Below, piece by piece: positions 1 to 11,785 of a stretch of 64,000 nt of DNA. The translations under genes and the position numbers were made by a program. The notes below the pieces were generated by a model, which was not told the origin of the DNA, searched no databases, and saw only the letters and a list, made by a program, of their open reading frames with translations. Position 1 is the stretch's first letter. Each line of letters opens with the position of its first letter. Origin of the DNA: Bombus terrestris (Eukaryota > Arthropoda > Insecta > Hymenoptera > Apidae); NCBI RefSeq assembly GCF_910591885.1, contig NC_063275.1, positions 682,001 to 746,000 on the forward strand, written 5' to 3'.

Positions 1-30
1 GTTATATCGTAATAGTATATAACGTTATAC
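1..30 (+). repeat. Reference monomer, class A
   Basis: Class A is the most frequent unit by eye. The core heptamer is GTAATAG with right arm ATATAAC. It carries three CpG sites and every C in the unit lies in a CpG. Arms GTTATAT and ATATAAC are reverse complements. Across the boundary to the linker it contains the perfect 12-bp palindrome TATAACGTTATA. It also contains a TATATAA string on the plus strand. In the open plus frame it reads IVIVYN plus VIRY. Confidence 0.95.
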
Positions 31-60
31 GTTATATGGTAATACAATATAGCGTTATAC

Positions 61-90
61 GTTATATCGTAATACTATACAACGTTATAC
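61..90 (+). repeat. Reference monomer, class B
   Basis: Class B has core heptamer GTAATAC and right arm ATACAAC. It differs from class A at two sites (positions 15 and 20). The T-to-C change in the right arm is shared with classes C, E and F, which suggests these form a sister lineage to A. Confidence 0.9.
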
Positions 91-120
91 GTTATATCGT
101 AATAGTATATAACGTTATAC

Positions 121-150
121 CTTATATCGTAATACTATACAAGGTTATAC
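121..150 (+). repeat. Reference monomer, class L (linked to class K)
   Basis: Class L starts CTTATAT (G to C at position 1) on a B-type core. This copy also has AAGGTT instead of AACGTT at the right edge. It is almost always followed by a class K unit (heptamer GGAATAG, here 151-180). The L-K pair is a good homology anchor and recurs near 2.2, 3.1, 6.7, 7.7, 9.8, 14.5, 18.1, 25.6, 31.2, 36.8, 42.6, 49.5, 52.7 and 58.5 kb. Near 6.7 kb the affected site reads ATGG rather than AAGG. A hybrid F-K version lies near 45.45 kb. Confidence 0.85.
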
Positions 151-180
151 GTTATATCGGAATAGTATATAACGTTATAC
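151..180 (+). repeat. Reference monomer, class K
   Basis: Class K is an A-type unit whose core heptamer is GGAATAG (T to G at position 10). It is found almost only directly after class L. Confidence 0.85.
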
Positions 181-240
181 ATTATATCCTATTACTATAC
201 AGCGTTATACGTTATATCGTAATACTATACAACGTTATAC

Positions 241-270
241 GTTATATCGCAATACTATACAACGTTATAC
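241..270 (+). repeat. Reference monomer, class F
   Basis: Core heptamer GCAATAC with right arm ATACAAC: a B unit with T to C at position 10. It commonly sits in the order A, B, F, A, which is repeated many times through the window. Confidence 0.9.
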
Positions 271-300
271 GTTATATCGTAATAGTATATAACGTTATAC

Positions 301-360
301 GTTATATCCGATTACTATACATCGTTATAGGTTATGTCGTATTACTATACAACGTTATAC
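301..360 (+). repeat. Reference dimer, class H plus its variant partner
   Basis: The first unit has core heptamer CGATTAC and its right edge reads ACATCGTTATAG. The second begins GTTATGT with core GTATTAC. The pair stays together near 3.27, 7.9, 10.0, 20.55, 20.67, 27.6, 27.75, 33.25, 33.37, 49.7 and 52.9 kb. It is therefore a 60-bp compound unit that is amplified as a block. Confidence 0.85.
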
Positions 361-390
361 GTTATATCGTAATAGTATATAACGTTATAC

Positions 391-420
391 GTTATATGGT
401 AATACAATATAACGTTATAC
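391..420 (+). repeat. Reference monomer, class D (source of ATG and strongest palindrome)
   Basis: Position 8 is G, the heptamer is GTAATAC, position 16 is A and the right arm is ATATAAC. Ten of the eleven symmetric base pairs across the 23-bp core are complementary; only positions 8 and 16 fail. This makes it the most palindromic class. The change to ATATGG creates the only common in-frame ATG, so nearly every long plus-strand open frame starts at a D unit. Confidence 0.92.
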
Positions 421-450
421 GTTATATCGTAATACTATACAACGTTATAC

Positions 451-480
451 GTTATATCTTAATAGTATATAACGTTATAC
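451..480 (+). repeat. Reference monomer, class G
   Basis: Core heptamer TTAATAG (G to T at position 9) on an A-type unit, giving ILIV in the open frame. It generally follows D-B and precedes a run of C units or an E unit. Confidence 0.88.
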
Positions 481-510
481 GTTATATCCTATTACTATAC
501 AACGTTATAC
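481..510 (+). repeat. Reference monomer, class E (core heptamer reads as the reverse complement of class A)
   Basis: Core heptamer CTATTAC, the exact reverse complement of the class A heptamer GTAATAG, with right arm ATACAAC. A frequent subtype begins ATTATAT instead of GTTATAT, which is a CpG-to-CpA change at the preceding junction. Class E commonly alternates with class A over several hundred bases. All 19 shortened 23-bp monomers are class E. Confidence 0.9.
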
Positions 511-1200
511 GTTATATCGTAATAGTATATAACGTTATACATTGTATCCTATTACTATACAACGTTATACGTTATATCGTAATAGTATATAACGTTATAC
601 GTTATATCGTAATACTATACAACGTTATACGTTATATCGCAATACTATACAACGTTATACGTTATATCGTAATAGTATATAACGTTATACGTTATATGGT
701 AATACAATATAACGTTATACGTTATATCCTATTACTATACAACGTTATACGTTATATCGTAATAGTATATAACGTTATACGTTATATGGTAATACAATAT
801 AACGTTATACCTTATATTGTAATACTATACAACGTTATACGTTATATCGTAATAGTATATAACGTTATACATTGTATCCTATTACTATACAACGTTATAC
901 GTTATATCGTAATAGTATATAACGTTATACGTTATATCGTAATACTATACAACGTTATACGTTATATCGCAATACTATACAACGTTATACGTTATATCGT
1001 AATAGTATATAACGTTATACGTTATATGGTAATACAATATAACGTTATACGTTATATCGTAATACTATACAACGTTATACGTTATATCGTAATAGTATAT
1101 AACGTTATACGTTATATGGTAATACAATATAACGTTATACGTTATATCGTAATAGTATATAACGTTATACGTTATATCGTATTACTATGCAACGTTATAC

Positions 1201-1230
1201 GTTATATCGTATTACTATACAACGTTATAC
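1201..1230 (+). repeat. Reference monomer, class C
   Basis: Core heptamer GTATTAC, the reverse complement of the class B and D heptamer GTAATAC, with right arm ATACAAC. Class C forms homogeneous runs of three to eight consecutive copies, often ending in a unit that begins GCTATAT or GTTATGT. Confidence 0.9.
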
Positions 1231-1650
1231 GTTATATCGTATTACTATACAACGTTGTACGTTATATCGTAATAGTATATAACGTTATACGTTATATGGT
1301 AATACAATATAACGTTATACGTTATATCGTAATACTATACAACGTTATACGTTATATCGTAATAGTATATAACGTTATACGTTATATGGTAATACAATAT
1401 AACGTTATACCTTATATCGTAATACTATACAACGTTATACGTTATATCGTATTACTATACAACGTTATACGTTATATCGTATTACTACACAACGTTATAC
1501 GTTATATCGTAATAGTATATAACGTTATACGTTATATAGTAATACGATATAACGTTATACGTTATATGGTAATACAATATAACGTTATACGTTATATCGT
1601 AATACTATACAACGTTATACGTTATATCGTAATAGTATATAACGTTATAC

Positions 1651-1673
1651 ATTATATCCTATTACTATACAAC
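1651..1673 (+). repeat. Truncated 23-bp monomer 1 (ATT subtype)
   Basis: A class E unit beginning ATTATAT that lacks the seven-base linker, so ACAAC is followed directly by GTTATAT at 1,674. The phase steps from 1 to 24. The following units are A, E, A, B, A and then D at 1,829. Confidence 0.93.
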
Positions 1674-2335
1674 GTTATATCGTAATAGTATATAACGTTA
1701 TACGTTATATCCTATTACTATACAACGTTATACGTTATATCGTAATAGTATATAACGTTATACGTTATATCGTAATACTATACAACGTTATACGTTATAT
1801 CGTAATAGTATATAACGTTATACGTTATATGGTAATACAATATAACGTTATACCTTATATCGGAATACTATACAACGTTATACGTTATATCGTATTACTA
1901 TACAACGTTATACGTTATATCGTATTACTATACAACGTTATACGTTATATCGTAATAGTATATAACGTTATACGTTATATGGTAATAGTATATAACGTTA
2001 TACGTTATATCGTATTACTATATAACGTTATACGTTATATCGTATTACTATACAACGTTATACGTTATATCGTAATAGTATATAACGTTAGACGTTATAT
2101 CGTAATAGTATATAACGTTATACGTTATATGGTAATACAATATAGCGTTATACGTTATATCGTAATACTATACAACGTTATACGTTATATCGTAATAGTA
2201 TATAACGTTATACCTTATATCGTAATACTATACAAGGTTATACGTTATATCGGAATAGTATATAACGTTATACATTATATCCTATTACTATACAGCGTTA
2301 TACGTTATATCGTAATACTATACAACGTTATACGT

Positions 2336-2721
2336 TATATCGTATTACTATACAACGTTATACGTTATATCGTATTACTACACAACGTTATACGTTATAT
2401 CGTAATAGTATATAACGTTATACGTTATATAGTAATAGTATATAACGTTATACGTTATATGGTAATACAATATAACGTTATACGTTATATCGTAATACTA
2501 TACAACGTTATACGTTATATCGTAATAGTATATAACGTTATACATTATATCCTATTACTATACAACGTTATATCGTAATAGTATATAACGTTATACGTTA
2601 TATCCTATTACTATACAACGTTATACGTTATATCGTAATAGTATATAACGTTATACGTTATATCGTAATACTATACAACGTTATACGTTATATCGTAATA
2701 GTATATAACGTTATACGTTAT
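2336..2721 (+). repeat. HOR end segment with truncated monomer
   Basis: This is the terminal part of the block (C, C with TACACAAC, A, A, D, B, A, E-truncated) joined directly after the L-K region. Compared with 1-1,685 it lacks about 1.2 kb of intervening monomers, so the block at 1,829-2,578 is an internally deleted copy whose breakpoints are in register. After the truncated unit come A, E, A, B, A before the next D. Confidence 0.75.
2544..2566 (+). repeat. Truncated 23-bp monomer 2 (ATT subtype)
   Basis: Same deletion; 893 bp after the previous junction, phase 24 to 17. Confidence 0.93.
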
Positions 2722-3475
2722 ATGGTAATACAATATAACGTTATACCTTATATCGGAATACTATACAACGTTATACGTTATATCGTATTACTATACAACG
2801 TTATACGTTATATCGTATTACTATACAACGTTATACGTTATATCGTAATAGTATATAACGTTATACGTTATATGGTAATAGTATATAACGTTATACGTTA
2901 TATCGTATTACTATACAACGTTATACGTTATATCGTAATAGTATATAACGTTAGACGTTATATCGTAATAGTATATAACGTTATACGTTATATGGTAATA
3001 CAATATAGCGTTATACGTTATATCGTAATACTATACAACGTTATACGTTATATCGTAATAGTATATAACGTTATACCTTATATCGTAATACTATACAAGG
3101 TTATACGTTATATCGGAATAGTATATAACGTTATACATTATATCCTATTACTATACAACGTTATACGATATATCGTAATACTATACAACGTTATACGTTA
3201 TATCGCAATACTATACAACGTTATACGTTATATCGTAATAGTATATAACGTTATACGTTATCTCCGATTACTATACATCGTTATAGGTTATGTCGTATTA
3301 CTATACAACGTTATACGTTATATCGTAATAGTATATAACGTTATACGTTATATGGTAATACAATATAACGTTATACGTTATATCGTAATACTATACAACG
3401 TTATACGTTATATCTTAATAGTATATAACGTTATACGTTATATCCTATTACTATACAACGTTATACGTTATATCG
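2722..3475 (+). repeat. HOR block, copy of 7,358-8,111
   Basis: Same class order as the block 4,636 bp downstream, including the private variants GATATAT (near 3,168) and the H unit beginning GTTATCT (near 3,260), which the 1-2.3 kb copy lacks. These shared rare changes make 2.7-3.5 and 7.4-8.1 kb closer relatives of each other than of 1-0.8 kb. Confidence 0.78.
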
Positions 3476-5012
3476 TAATAGTATATAACGTTATACCTTA
3501 TATCGTAATACTATACAACGTTATACGTTATATCGTATTACTATACAACGTTATACATTATATCCTATTACTATACAACGTTATACGTTATATCGTAATA
3601 GTATATAACGTTATACATTATATCCTATTACTATACAACGTTATACGTTATATCGTAATAGTATATAACGTAATACATTATATCCTATTACTATACAACG
3701 TTATACGTTATATCGTAATAGTATATAACGTTATACGTTATATGGTAATACAATATAACGTTATACCTTATATTGTAATACTATACAACGTTATACGTTA
3801 TATCGTAATAGTATATAACGTTATACATTGTATCCTATTACTATACAACGTTATACGTTATATCGTAATAGTATATAACGTTATACGTTATATCGTAATA
3901 CTATACAACGTTATACGTTATATCGCAATACTATACAACGTTATACGTTATATCGTAATAGTATATAACGTTATACGTTATATGGTAATACAATATAACG
4001 TTATACGTTATATCGTAATACTATACAACGTTATACGTTATATCGTAATAGTATATAACGTTATACGTTATATGGTAATACAATATAACGTTATACGTTA
4101 TATCGTAATAGTATATAACGTTATACGTTATATCGTATTACTATGCAACGTTATACGTTATATCGTATTACTATACAACGTTATACGTTATATCGTATTA
4201 CTATACAACGTTGTACGTTATATCGTAATAGTATATAACGTTATACGTTATATGGTAATACAATATAACGTTATACGTTATATCGTAATACTATACAACG
4301 TTATACGTTATATCGTAATAGTATATAACGTTATACGTTATATGGTAATACAATATAACGTTATACGTTATATCGTAATACTATACAACGTTATACGTTA
4401 TATCGTAATAGTATATAACGTTATACGTTATATGGTAATACAATATAACGTTATACCTTATATCGTAATACTATACAACGTTATACGTTATATCGTATTA
4501 CTATACAACGTTATACGTTATATCGTATTACTACACAACGTTATACGTTATATCGTAATAGTATATAACGTTATACGTTATATAGTAATAGTATATAACG
4601 TTATACGTTATATGGTAATACAATATAACGTTATACGTTATATCGTAATACTATACAACGATATACGTTATATCGTAATAGTATATAACGTTATACATTA
4701 TATCCTATTACTATACAACGTTATATCGTAATAGTATATAACGTTATACGTTATATCCTATTACTATACAACGTTATACGTTATATCGTATTACTATACA
4801 ACGATATACGTTATATCGTAATAGTATATAACGTTATACGTTATATGGTAATACAATATAACGTTATACGTTATATCGTAATAGTATGTAACGTTATACG
4901 TTATATCGTACTACTATACAACGTTATACGTTATATCGTATTACTATACAACGTTATACGTTATATCGTATTACTATACAACGTTATACGTTATATCGTA
5001 ATAGTATATAAC
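3476..5012 (+). repeat. Satellite segment: E/A alternation, then copy of 0.79-1.67 kb
   Basis: From about 3,536 to 3,730 classes E and A alternate. From about 3,767 (the rare CTTATATTG unit, matching 811) the order follows 0.8-1.67 kb but with 90 bp, exactly three monomers, extra. The segment ends with a truncated monomer at 4,697-4,719 and a short string of A, E, C, A, D, A and C units. Nothing but satellite is present. Confidence 0.72.
4697..4719 (+). repeat. Truncated 23-bp monomer 3 (ATT subtype)
   Basis: Same deletion; 2,153 bp after the previous junction, phase 17 to 10. The downstream string differs (A, E, C with ACGATATAC), so this junction has been recombined on its right side. Confidence 0.93.
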
Positions 5013-5019
5013 GTATAAC
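5013..5019 (-). repeat. Linker heptamer reading as GTATAAC (reverse complement of GTTATAC)
   Basis: The seven-base linker before a D unit is replaced by its exact reverse complement without change of length. The alternative is two compensating single-base indels. Confidence 0.65.
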
Positions 5020-6849
5020 GTTATATGGTAATACAATATAACGTTATACGTTATATGGTAATACAATATAACGTTATACGTTATATCGTAATACTATACA
5101 ACGTTATACGCTATATCGTAATAGTATATAACGTTATACATTATATCCTATTACTATACAACGTTATACGTTATATCGTAATAGTATATAACGTTATACA
5201 TTATATCCTATTACTATACAACGTTATACGTTATATCGTATTACTATATAACGTTATACGTTATATCGTAATACTATACAACGTTATACGTTATATCGTA
5301 ATAGTATATAACGTTATACATTATATCCTATTACTATACAACGTTATACGTTATATCGTAATAGTATATAACGTTATACCTTATATCGTAATACTATACA
5401 ACGTTATACGTTATATCGTATTACTATACAACGTTATACATTATATCCTATTACTATACAACGTTATACGTTATATCGTAATAGTATATAACGTTATACA
5501 TTATATCCTATTACTATACAACGTTATACGTTATATCGTAATAGTATATAACGTTATACATTATATCCTATTACTATACAACGTTATACGTTATATCGTA
5601 ATAGTATATAACGTTATACGTTATATGGTAATACAATATAACGTTATACCTTATATTGTAATACTATACAACGTTATACGTTATATCGTAATAGTATATA
5701 ACGTTATACATTATATCCTATTACTATACAACGTTATACGTTATATCGTAATAGTATATAACGTTATACGTTATATCGTAATACTATACAACGTTATACG
5801 TTATATCGCAATACTATACAACGTTATACGTTATATCGTAATAGTATATAACGTTATACGTTATATGGTAATACAATATAACGTTATACGTTATATCGTA
5901 ATACTATACAACGTTATACGTTATATCGTAATAGTATATAACGTTATACGTTATATGGTAATACAATATAACGTTATACCTTATATCGTAATATTATACA
6001 ACGTTATACGTTATATCGTATTACTATACAACGTTATACGTTATATTGTATTACTATACAGCGTTATACGTTATATCGCAATAGTATATAACGTTATACG
6101 TTATATGGTAATAGTATATAACGTAATACATTATATCCTATTACTATACAACGTTATACGTTATATCGTAATAGTATATAACGTTATACGTTATATGGTA
6201 ATACAATATAACGTTATACCTTATATTGTAATACTATACAACGTTATACGTTATATCGTAATAGTATATAACGTTATACATTATATCCTATTACTATACA
6301 ACGTTATACGTTATATCGTAATAGTATATAACGTTATACATTATATCCTATTACTATACAACGTTATACGTTATATCGTAATAGTATATAACGTTATACG
6401 TTATATGGTAATACAATATAACGTTATACCTTATATTGTAATACTATACAACGTTATACGTTATATCGTAATAGTATATAACGTTATACATTATATCCTA
6501 TTACTATACAACGTTATACGTTATATCGTAATAGTATATAACGTTATACGTTATATCGTAATACTATACAACGTTATACGTTATATCGCAATACTATATA
6601 ACGTTAGACGTTATATCGTAATACTATACGACGTTATACGTTATATCGCAATAGTATATAATGTTATACGTTATATCGTAACACAATATAACGTTATACC
6701 TTATATCGTAATACTATACATGGTTATACGTTATATCGGAATAGTATATAACGTTATACATTATATCCTATTACTATACAACGTTATACGTTATATCGTA
6801 TTACTATACAACGTTATACGTTATATCGTAATACTATACAACGTTATAC

Positions 6850-6939
6850 GTTATATCGTAATAGTATACAACGTTATACGTTATATCGTAATAGTATATA
6901 ACGTTATACGTTATATCGTAACACTATAGAACGTTATAC
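6850..6939 (+). repeat. Minimal A-prime, A, T(TAG) module
   Basis: A class A variant with ATACAAC (A-prime), then A, then class T with right arm ATAGAAC. Looks like a single step of the larger clusters below. Confidence 0.78.
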
Positions 6940-7357
6940 GTTATATCGTAATAGTATATAACGTTATACGTTATATCGTATTACTATGCAACGTTATACG
7001 TTATATCGTATTACTATACAACGTTATACGTTATATCGTATTACTATACAACGTTGTACGTTATATCGTAATAGTATATAACGTTATACGTTATATGGTA
7101 ATACAATATAACGTTATACGTTATATCGTAATACTATACAACGTTATACGTTATATCGTAATAGTATATAACGTTATACATTATATCCTATTACTATACA
7201 ACGTTATATCGTAATAGTATATAACGTTATACGTTATATCCTATTACTATACAACGTTATACGTTATATCGTAATAGTATATAACGTTATACGTTATATC
7301 GTAATACTATACAACGTTATACGTTATATCGTAATAGTATATAACGTTATACGTTAT
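6940..7357 (+). repeat. HOR end segment with truncated monomer
   Basis: Units A, C (with TATGCAAC), C, C (with GTTGTAC), A, D, B, A, E-truncated, then A, E, A, B, A. The TATGCAAC and GTTGTAC private changes match 1.18-1.26, 4.14-4.21, 8.78-8.85, 44.68-44.75 and 60.56-60.63 kb, so this short string is a shared module. Confidence 0.72.
7180..7202 (+). repeat. Truncated 23-bp monomer 4 (ATT subtype)
   Basis: Same deletion; 2,483 bp after the previous junction, phase 10 to 3. Confidence 0.93.
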
Positions 7358-9927
7358 ATGGTAATACAATATAACGTTATACCTTATATCGGAATACTAT
7401 ACAACGTTATACGTTATATCGTATTACTATACAACGTTATACGTTATATCGTATTACTATACAACGTTATACGTTATATCGTAATAGTATATAACGTTAT
7501 ACGTTATATGGTAATAGTATATAACGTTATACGTTATATCGTATTACTATACAACGTTATACGTTATATCGTAATAGTATATAACGTTAGACGTTATATC
7601 GTAATAGTATATAACGTTATACGTTATATGGTAATACAATATAGCGTTATACGTTATATCGTAATACTATACAACGTTATACGTTATATCGTAATAGTAT
7701 ATAACGTTATACCTTATATCGTAATACTATACAAGGTTATACGTTATATCGGAATAGTATATAACGTTATACATTATATCCTATTACTATACAACGTTAT
7801 ACGATATATCGTAATACTATACAACGTTATACGTTATATCGCAATACTATACAACGTTATACGTTATATCGTAATAGTATATAACGTTATACGTTATCTC
7901 CGATTACTATACATCGTTATAGGTTATGTCGTATTACTATACAACGTTATACGTTATATCGTAATAGTATATAACGTTATACGTTATATGGTAATACAAT
8001 ATAACGTTATACGTTATATCGTAATACTATACAACGTTATACGTTATATCTTAATAGTATATAACGTTATACGTTATATCCTATTACTATACAACGTTAT
8101 ACGTTATATCGTAATAGTATATAACGTTATACATTGTATCCTATTACTATACAACGTTATACGTTATATCGTAATAGTATATAACGTTATACGTTATATC
8201 GTAATACTATACAACGTTATACGTTATATCGCAATACTATACAACGTTATACGTTATATCGTAATAGTATATAACGTTATACGTTATATGGTAATACAAT
8301 ATAACGTTATACGTTATATACTATTACTATACAACGTTATACGTTATATCGTAATAGTATATAACGTTATACGTTATATGGTAATACAATATAACGTTAT
8401 ACCTTATATTGTAATACTATACAACGTTATACGTTATATCGTAATAGTATATAACGTTATACATTGTATCCTATTACTATACAACGTTATACGTTATATC
8501 GTAATAGTATATAACGTTATACGTTATATCGTAATACTATACAACGTTATACGTTATATCGCAATACTATACAACGTTATACGTTATATCGTAATAGTAT
8601 ATAACGTTATACGTTATATGGTAATACAATATAACGTTATACGTTATATCGTAATACTATACAACGTTATACGTTATATCGTAATAGTATATAACGTTAT
8701 ACGTTATATGGTAATACAATATAACGTTATACGTTATATCGTAATAGTATATAACGTTATACGTTATATCGTATTACTATGCAACGTTATACGTTATATC
8801 GTATTACTATACAACGTTATACGTTATATCGTATTACTATACAACGTTGTACGTTATATCGTAATAGTATATAACGTTATACGTTATATGGTAATACAAT
8901 ATAACGTTATACGTTATATCGTAATACTATACAACGTTATACGTTATATCGTAATAGTATATAACGTTATACGTTATATGGTAATACAATATAACGTTAT
9001 ACCTTATATCGTAATACTATACAACGTTATACGTTATATCGTATTACTATACAACGTTATACGTTATATCGTATTACTACACAACGTTATACGTTATATC
9101 GTAATAGTATATAACGTTATACGTTATATAGTAATAGTATATAACGTTATACGTTATATGGTAATACAATATAACGTTATACGTTATATCGTAATACTAT
9201 ACAACGTTATACGTTATATCGTAATAGTATATAACGTTATACATTATATCCTATTACTATACAACGTTATATCGTAATAGTATATAACGTTATACGTTAT
9301 ATCCTATTACTATACAACGTTATACGTTATATCGTAATAGTATATAACGTTATACGTTATATCGTAATACTATACAACGTTATACGTTATATCGTAATAG
9401 TATATAACGTTATACGTTATATGGTAATACAATATAACGTTATACCTTATATCGGAATACTATACAACGTTATACGTTATATCGTATTACTATACAACGT
9501 TATACGTTATATCGTATTACTATACAACGTTATACGTTATATCGTAATAGTATATAACGTTATACGTTATATGGTAATAGTATATAACGTTATACGTTAT
9601 ATCGTATTACTATATAACGTTATACGTTATATCGTATTACTATATAACGTTATACGTTATATCGTAATAGTATATAACGTTAGACGTTATATCGTAATAG
9701 TATATAACGTTATACGTTATATGGTAATACAATATAGCGTTATACGTTATATCGTAATACTATACAACGTTATACGTTATATCGTAATAGTATATAACGT
9801 TATACCTTATATCGTAATACTATACAAGGTTATACGTTATATCGGAATAGTATATAACGTTATACATTATATCCTATTACTATACAGCGTTATACGTTAT
9901 ATCGTAATACTATACAACGTTATACGT
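7358..9927 (+). repeat. HOR block, copy of 1-2,335 (and of 2,722-3,475 at its start)
   Basis: Colinear with the first 2.3 kb at an offset of 7,592 bp from 7,593 onward. Its first 750 bp is closest to 2.7-3.5 kb. It contains the truncated monomer at 9,243-9,265 followed, 155 bp after the junction, by the D-L unit at 9,421. The same 155-bp spacing is seen after the junctions at 1,674, 2,567 and 7,203. Confidence 0.8.
9243..9265 (+). repeat. Truncated 23-bp monomer 5 (ATT subtype)
   Basis: Same deletion; 2,063 bp after the previous junction, phase 3 to 26. No further truncated unit occurs for 10 kb. Confidence 0.93.
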
Positions 9928-10209
9928 TATATCGCAATACTATACAACGTTATACGTTATATCGTAATAGTATATAACGTTATACGTTATATCCGATTAC
10001 TATACATCGTTATAGGTTATGTCGTATTACTATACAACGTTATACGTTATATCGTAATAGTATATAACGTTATACGTTATATGGTAATACAATATAACGT
10101 TATACGTTATATCGTAATACTATACAACGTTATACGTTATATCTTAATAGTATATAACGTTATACGTTATATCGTATTACTATACAACGTTATACGTTAT
10201 ATCGTATTA
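9928..10209 (+). repeat. Satellite segment with H dimer, similar to 20.6-20.9 kb
   Basis: Units F, A, H pair, A, D, B, G, C, C. The same order lies near 20.60-20.88 kb at an offset of 10,673 bp. That is 390 bp (13 monomers) less than the 11,063-bp offset that holds from about 10.21 kb onward, so an in-register indel separates the two alignments. Confidence 0.7.
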
Positions 10210-11208
10210 CTATACAACGTTATACGTTATATCGTAATAGTATATAACGTTATACATTATATCCTATTACTATACAACGTTATACGTTATATCGTAATAG
10301 TATATAACGTTATACGTTATATCGTAATACTATACAACGTTATACGTTATATCGCAGTACTATACAACGTTATACGTTCTATGGTAATAGTATATAACGT
10401 TATACGTTATATGGTAATACAATATAACGTTATACGTTATATCGTAATACTATACAACGTTATACGTTATATCGTAATAGTATATAACGTTATACATTAT
10501 ATCCTATTACTATACAACGTTATACGTTATATCGTAATAGTATATAACGTTATACATTATATCCTATTACTATACAACGTTATACGTTATATCGTAAAAG
10601 TATATAACGTTATACGTTATATCGCAATACTATACAACGTTATACGTTATATCGTAATAGTATATAACGTTATACGTTATATCGTAATACTATACAACGT
10701 TATACGTTATATCGCAATACTATACAACTTTATACGTTATATCGTAATAGTATATAACGTTATACGTTATATGGTAATACAATATAACGTTATACGTTAT
10801 GTCGTATTACCATACAACGTTATACGTTATATCGTAATAGTATATAACGTTATACGTTATATGGTAATACAATATAACGTTATACGTTATATCGTAATAC
10901 TATACAACGTTATTCGTTATATCGTAATAGTATATAACGTTATACGTTATATCCTATTACTATACAACGTTATACGTTATATCGTAATAGTATATAACGT
11001 TATACATTATATCCTATTACTATACAACGTTATACGTTAAATCGTAATAGTATATAACGTTATACGTTATATCGTAATACTATACAACGTTATACGTTAT
11101 ATCGCAATACTATACAACGTTATACGTTATATCGTAATAGTATATAACGTTATACGTTATATCGTAATAGTATATAACGTTATACGTTATATCGTAACAC
11201 TATATAAC

Positions 11209-11257
11209 ATTAGACGTTGTATAGTAATAGGTTATAACATTATACGTTATAACGTAG
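11209..11257 (+). repeat. Hypermutated patch of the satellite
   Basis: Compared with its homologue 11,063 bp downstream, nine substitutions fall in 49 bp: at 11,209, 11,213, 11,219, 11,223, 11,231, 11,232, 11,239, 11,252 and 11,257. On both sides the copies looked the same for hundreds of bases. The patch covers the end of a class T unit, a whole A unit and the start of a C unit. Confidence 0.8.
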
Positions 11258-11365
11258 TACTATACAACGTTATACGTTATATCGTAATAGTATATAACGT
11301 TATACGTTATATCGTAACACTATATAACGTTATACGTTATATCGTAATAGTATATAACGTTATAC

Positions 11366-11605
11366 GTTATATCGTATTACTATACAACGTTATACGTTAT
11401 ATCGTATTACTATACAACGTTATACGTTATATCGTATTATTATACAACGTTATACGTTATATCGTATTACTATACAACGTTATACGTTATATCGTATTAC
11501 TATACAACGTTATACGTTATATCGTATTACTATACAACGTTATACGCTATATCGTATTACTATACAACGTTATACGTTATGTCGTATTACTATACAACGT
11601 TATAC
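11366..11605 (+). repeat. Run of eight class C monomers
   Basis: Eight consecutive GTATTAC-type units. The third has GTATTAT, the seventh begins GCTATAT and the eighth GTTATGT. The same run is at 22,429-22,668. Related runs of five to seven lie near 15.4, 34.5, 38.1, 50.85, 54.87, 62.35 and 63.7 kb, also ending in GCTATAT and GTTATGT units, so length changes occur inside a fixed frame. Confidence 0.85.
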
Positions 11606-11785
11606 GTCATATCGTAATAGTATATAACGTTATACATTATATCCTATTACTATACAACGTTATACGTTATATCGTAATAGTATATAACGTTATACATTAT
11701 ATCCTATTACTATACAACGTTATACGTTATATCGTAATAGTATATAACGTTATACGTTATATCGTAATACTATACAACGTTATAC

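Larger units (their letters stand above)
1..2335 (+). repeat. HOR block, copy of 7,593-9,927
   Basis: The order of monomer classes here matches the block 7,592 bp downstream, including the truncated monomer (1,651-1,673 and 9,243-9,265) and the D-L unit that follows (1,829 and 9,421). I noticed only a handful of base differences: AGC versus AAC near 203, GTTATAT versus GATATAT near 212/7,804, and changes near 305, 728 and 1,540. Both copies lose colinearity near 2,335/9,927, where the first goes to class C and the second to class F. The left end may continue beyond the window. Confidence 0.8.
5013..6939 (+). repeat. Satellite segment related to 13.4-14.6 kb
   Basis: The order L-B, C, E, A, E, A, E, A, D, L resembles 13.4-13.7 kb. 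The later string with ATACGACG, AATGTTATAC, a class T/D hybrid (GTAACAC then AATATAAC) and L-K resembles 14.4-14.55 kb. Differences between the copies are more numerous than in the large recent duplications, so this is an older relationship. It ends with A-prime, A, T (TAG type) at 6,850-6,939. Confidence 0.68.
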
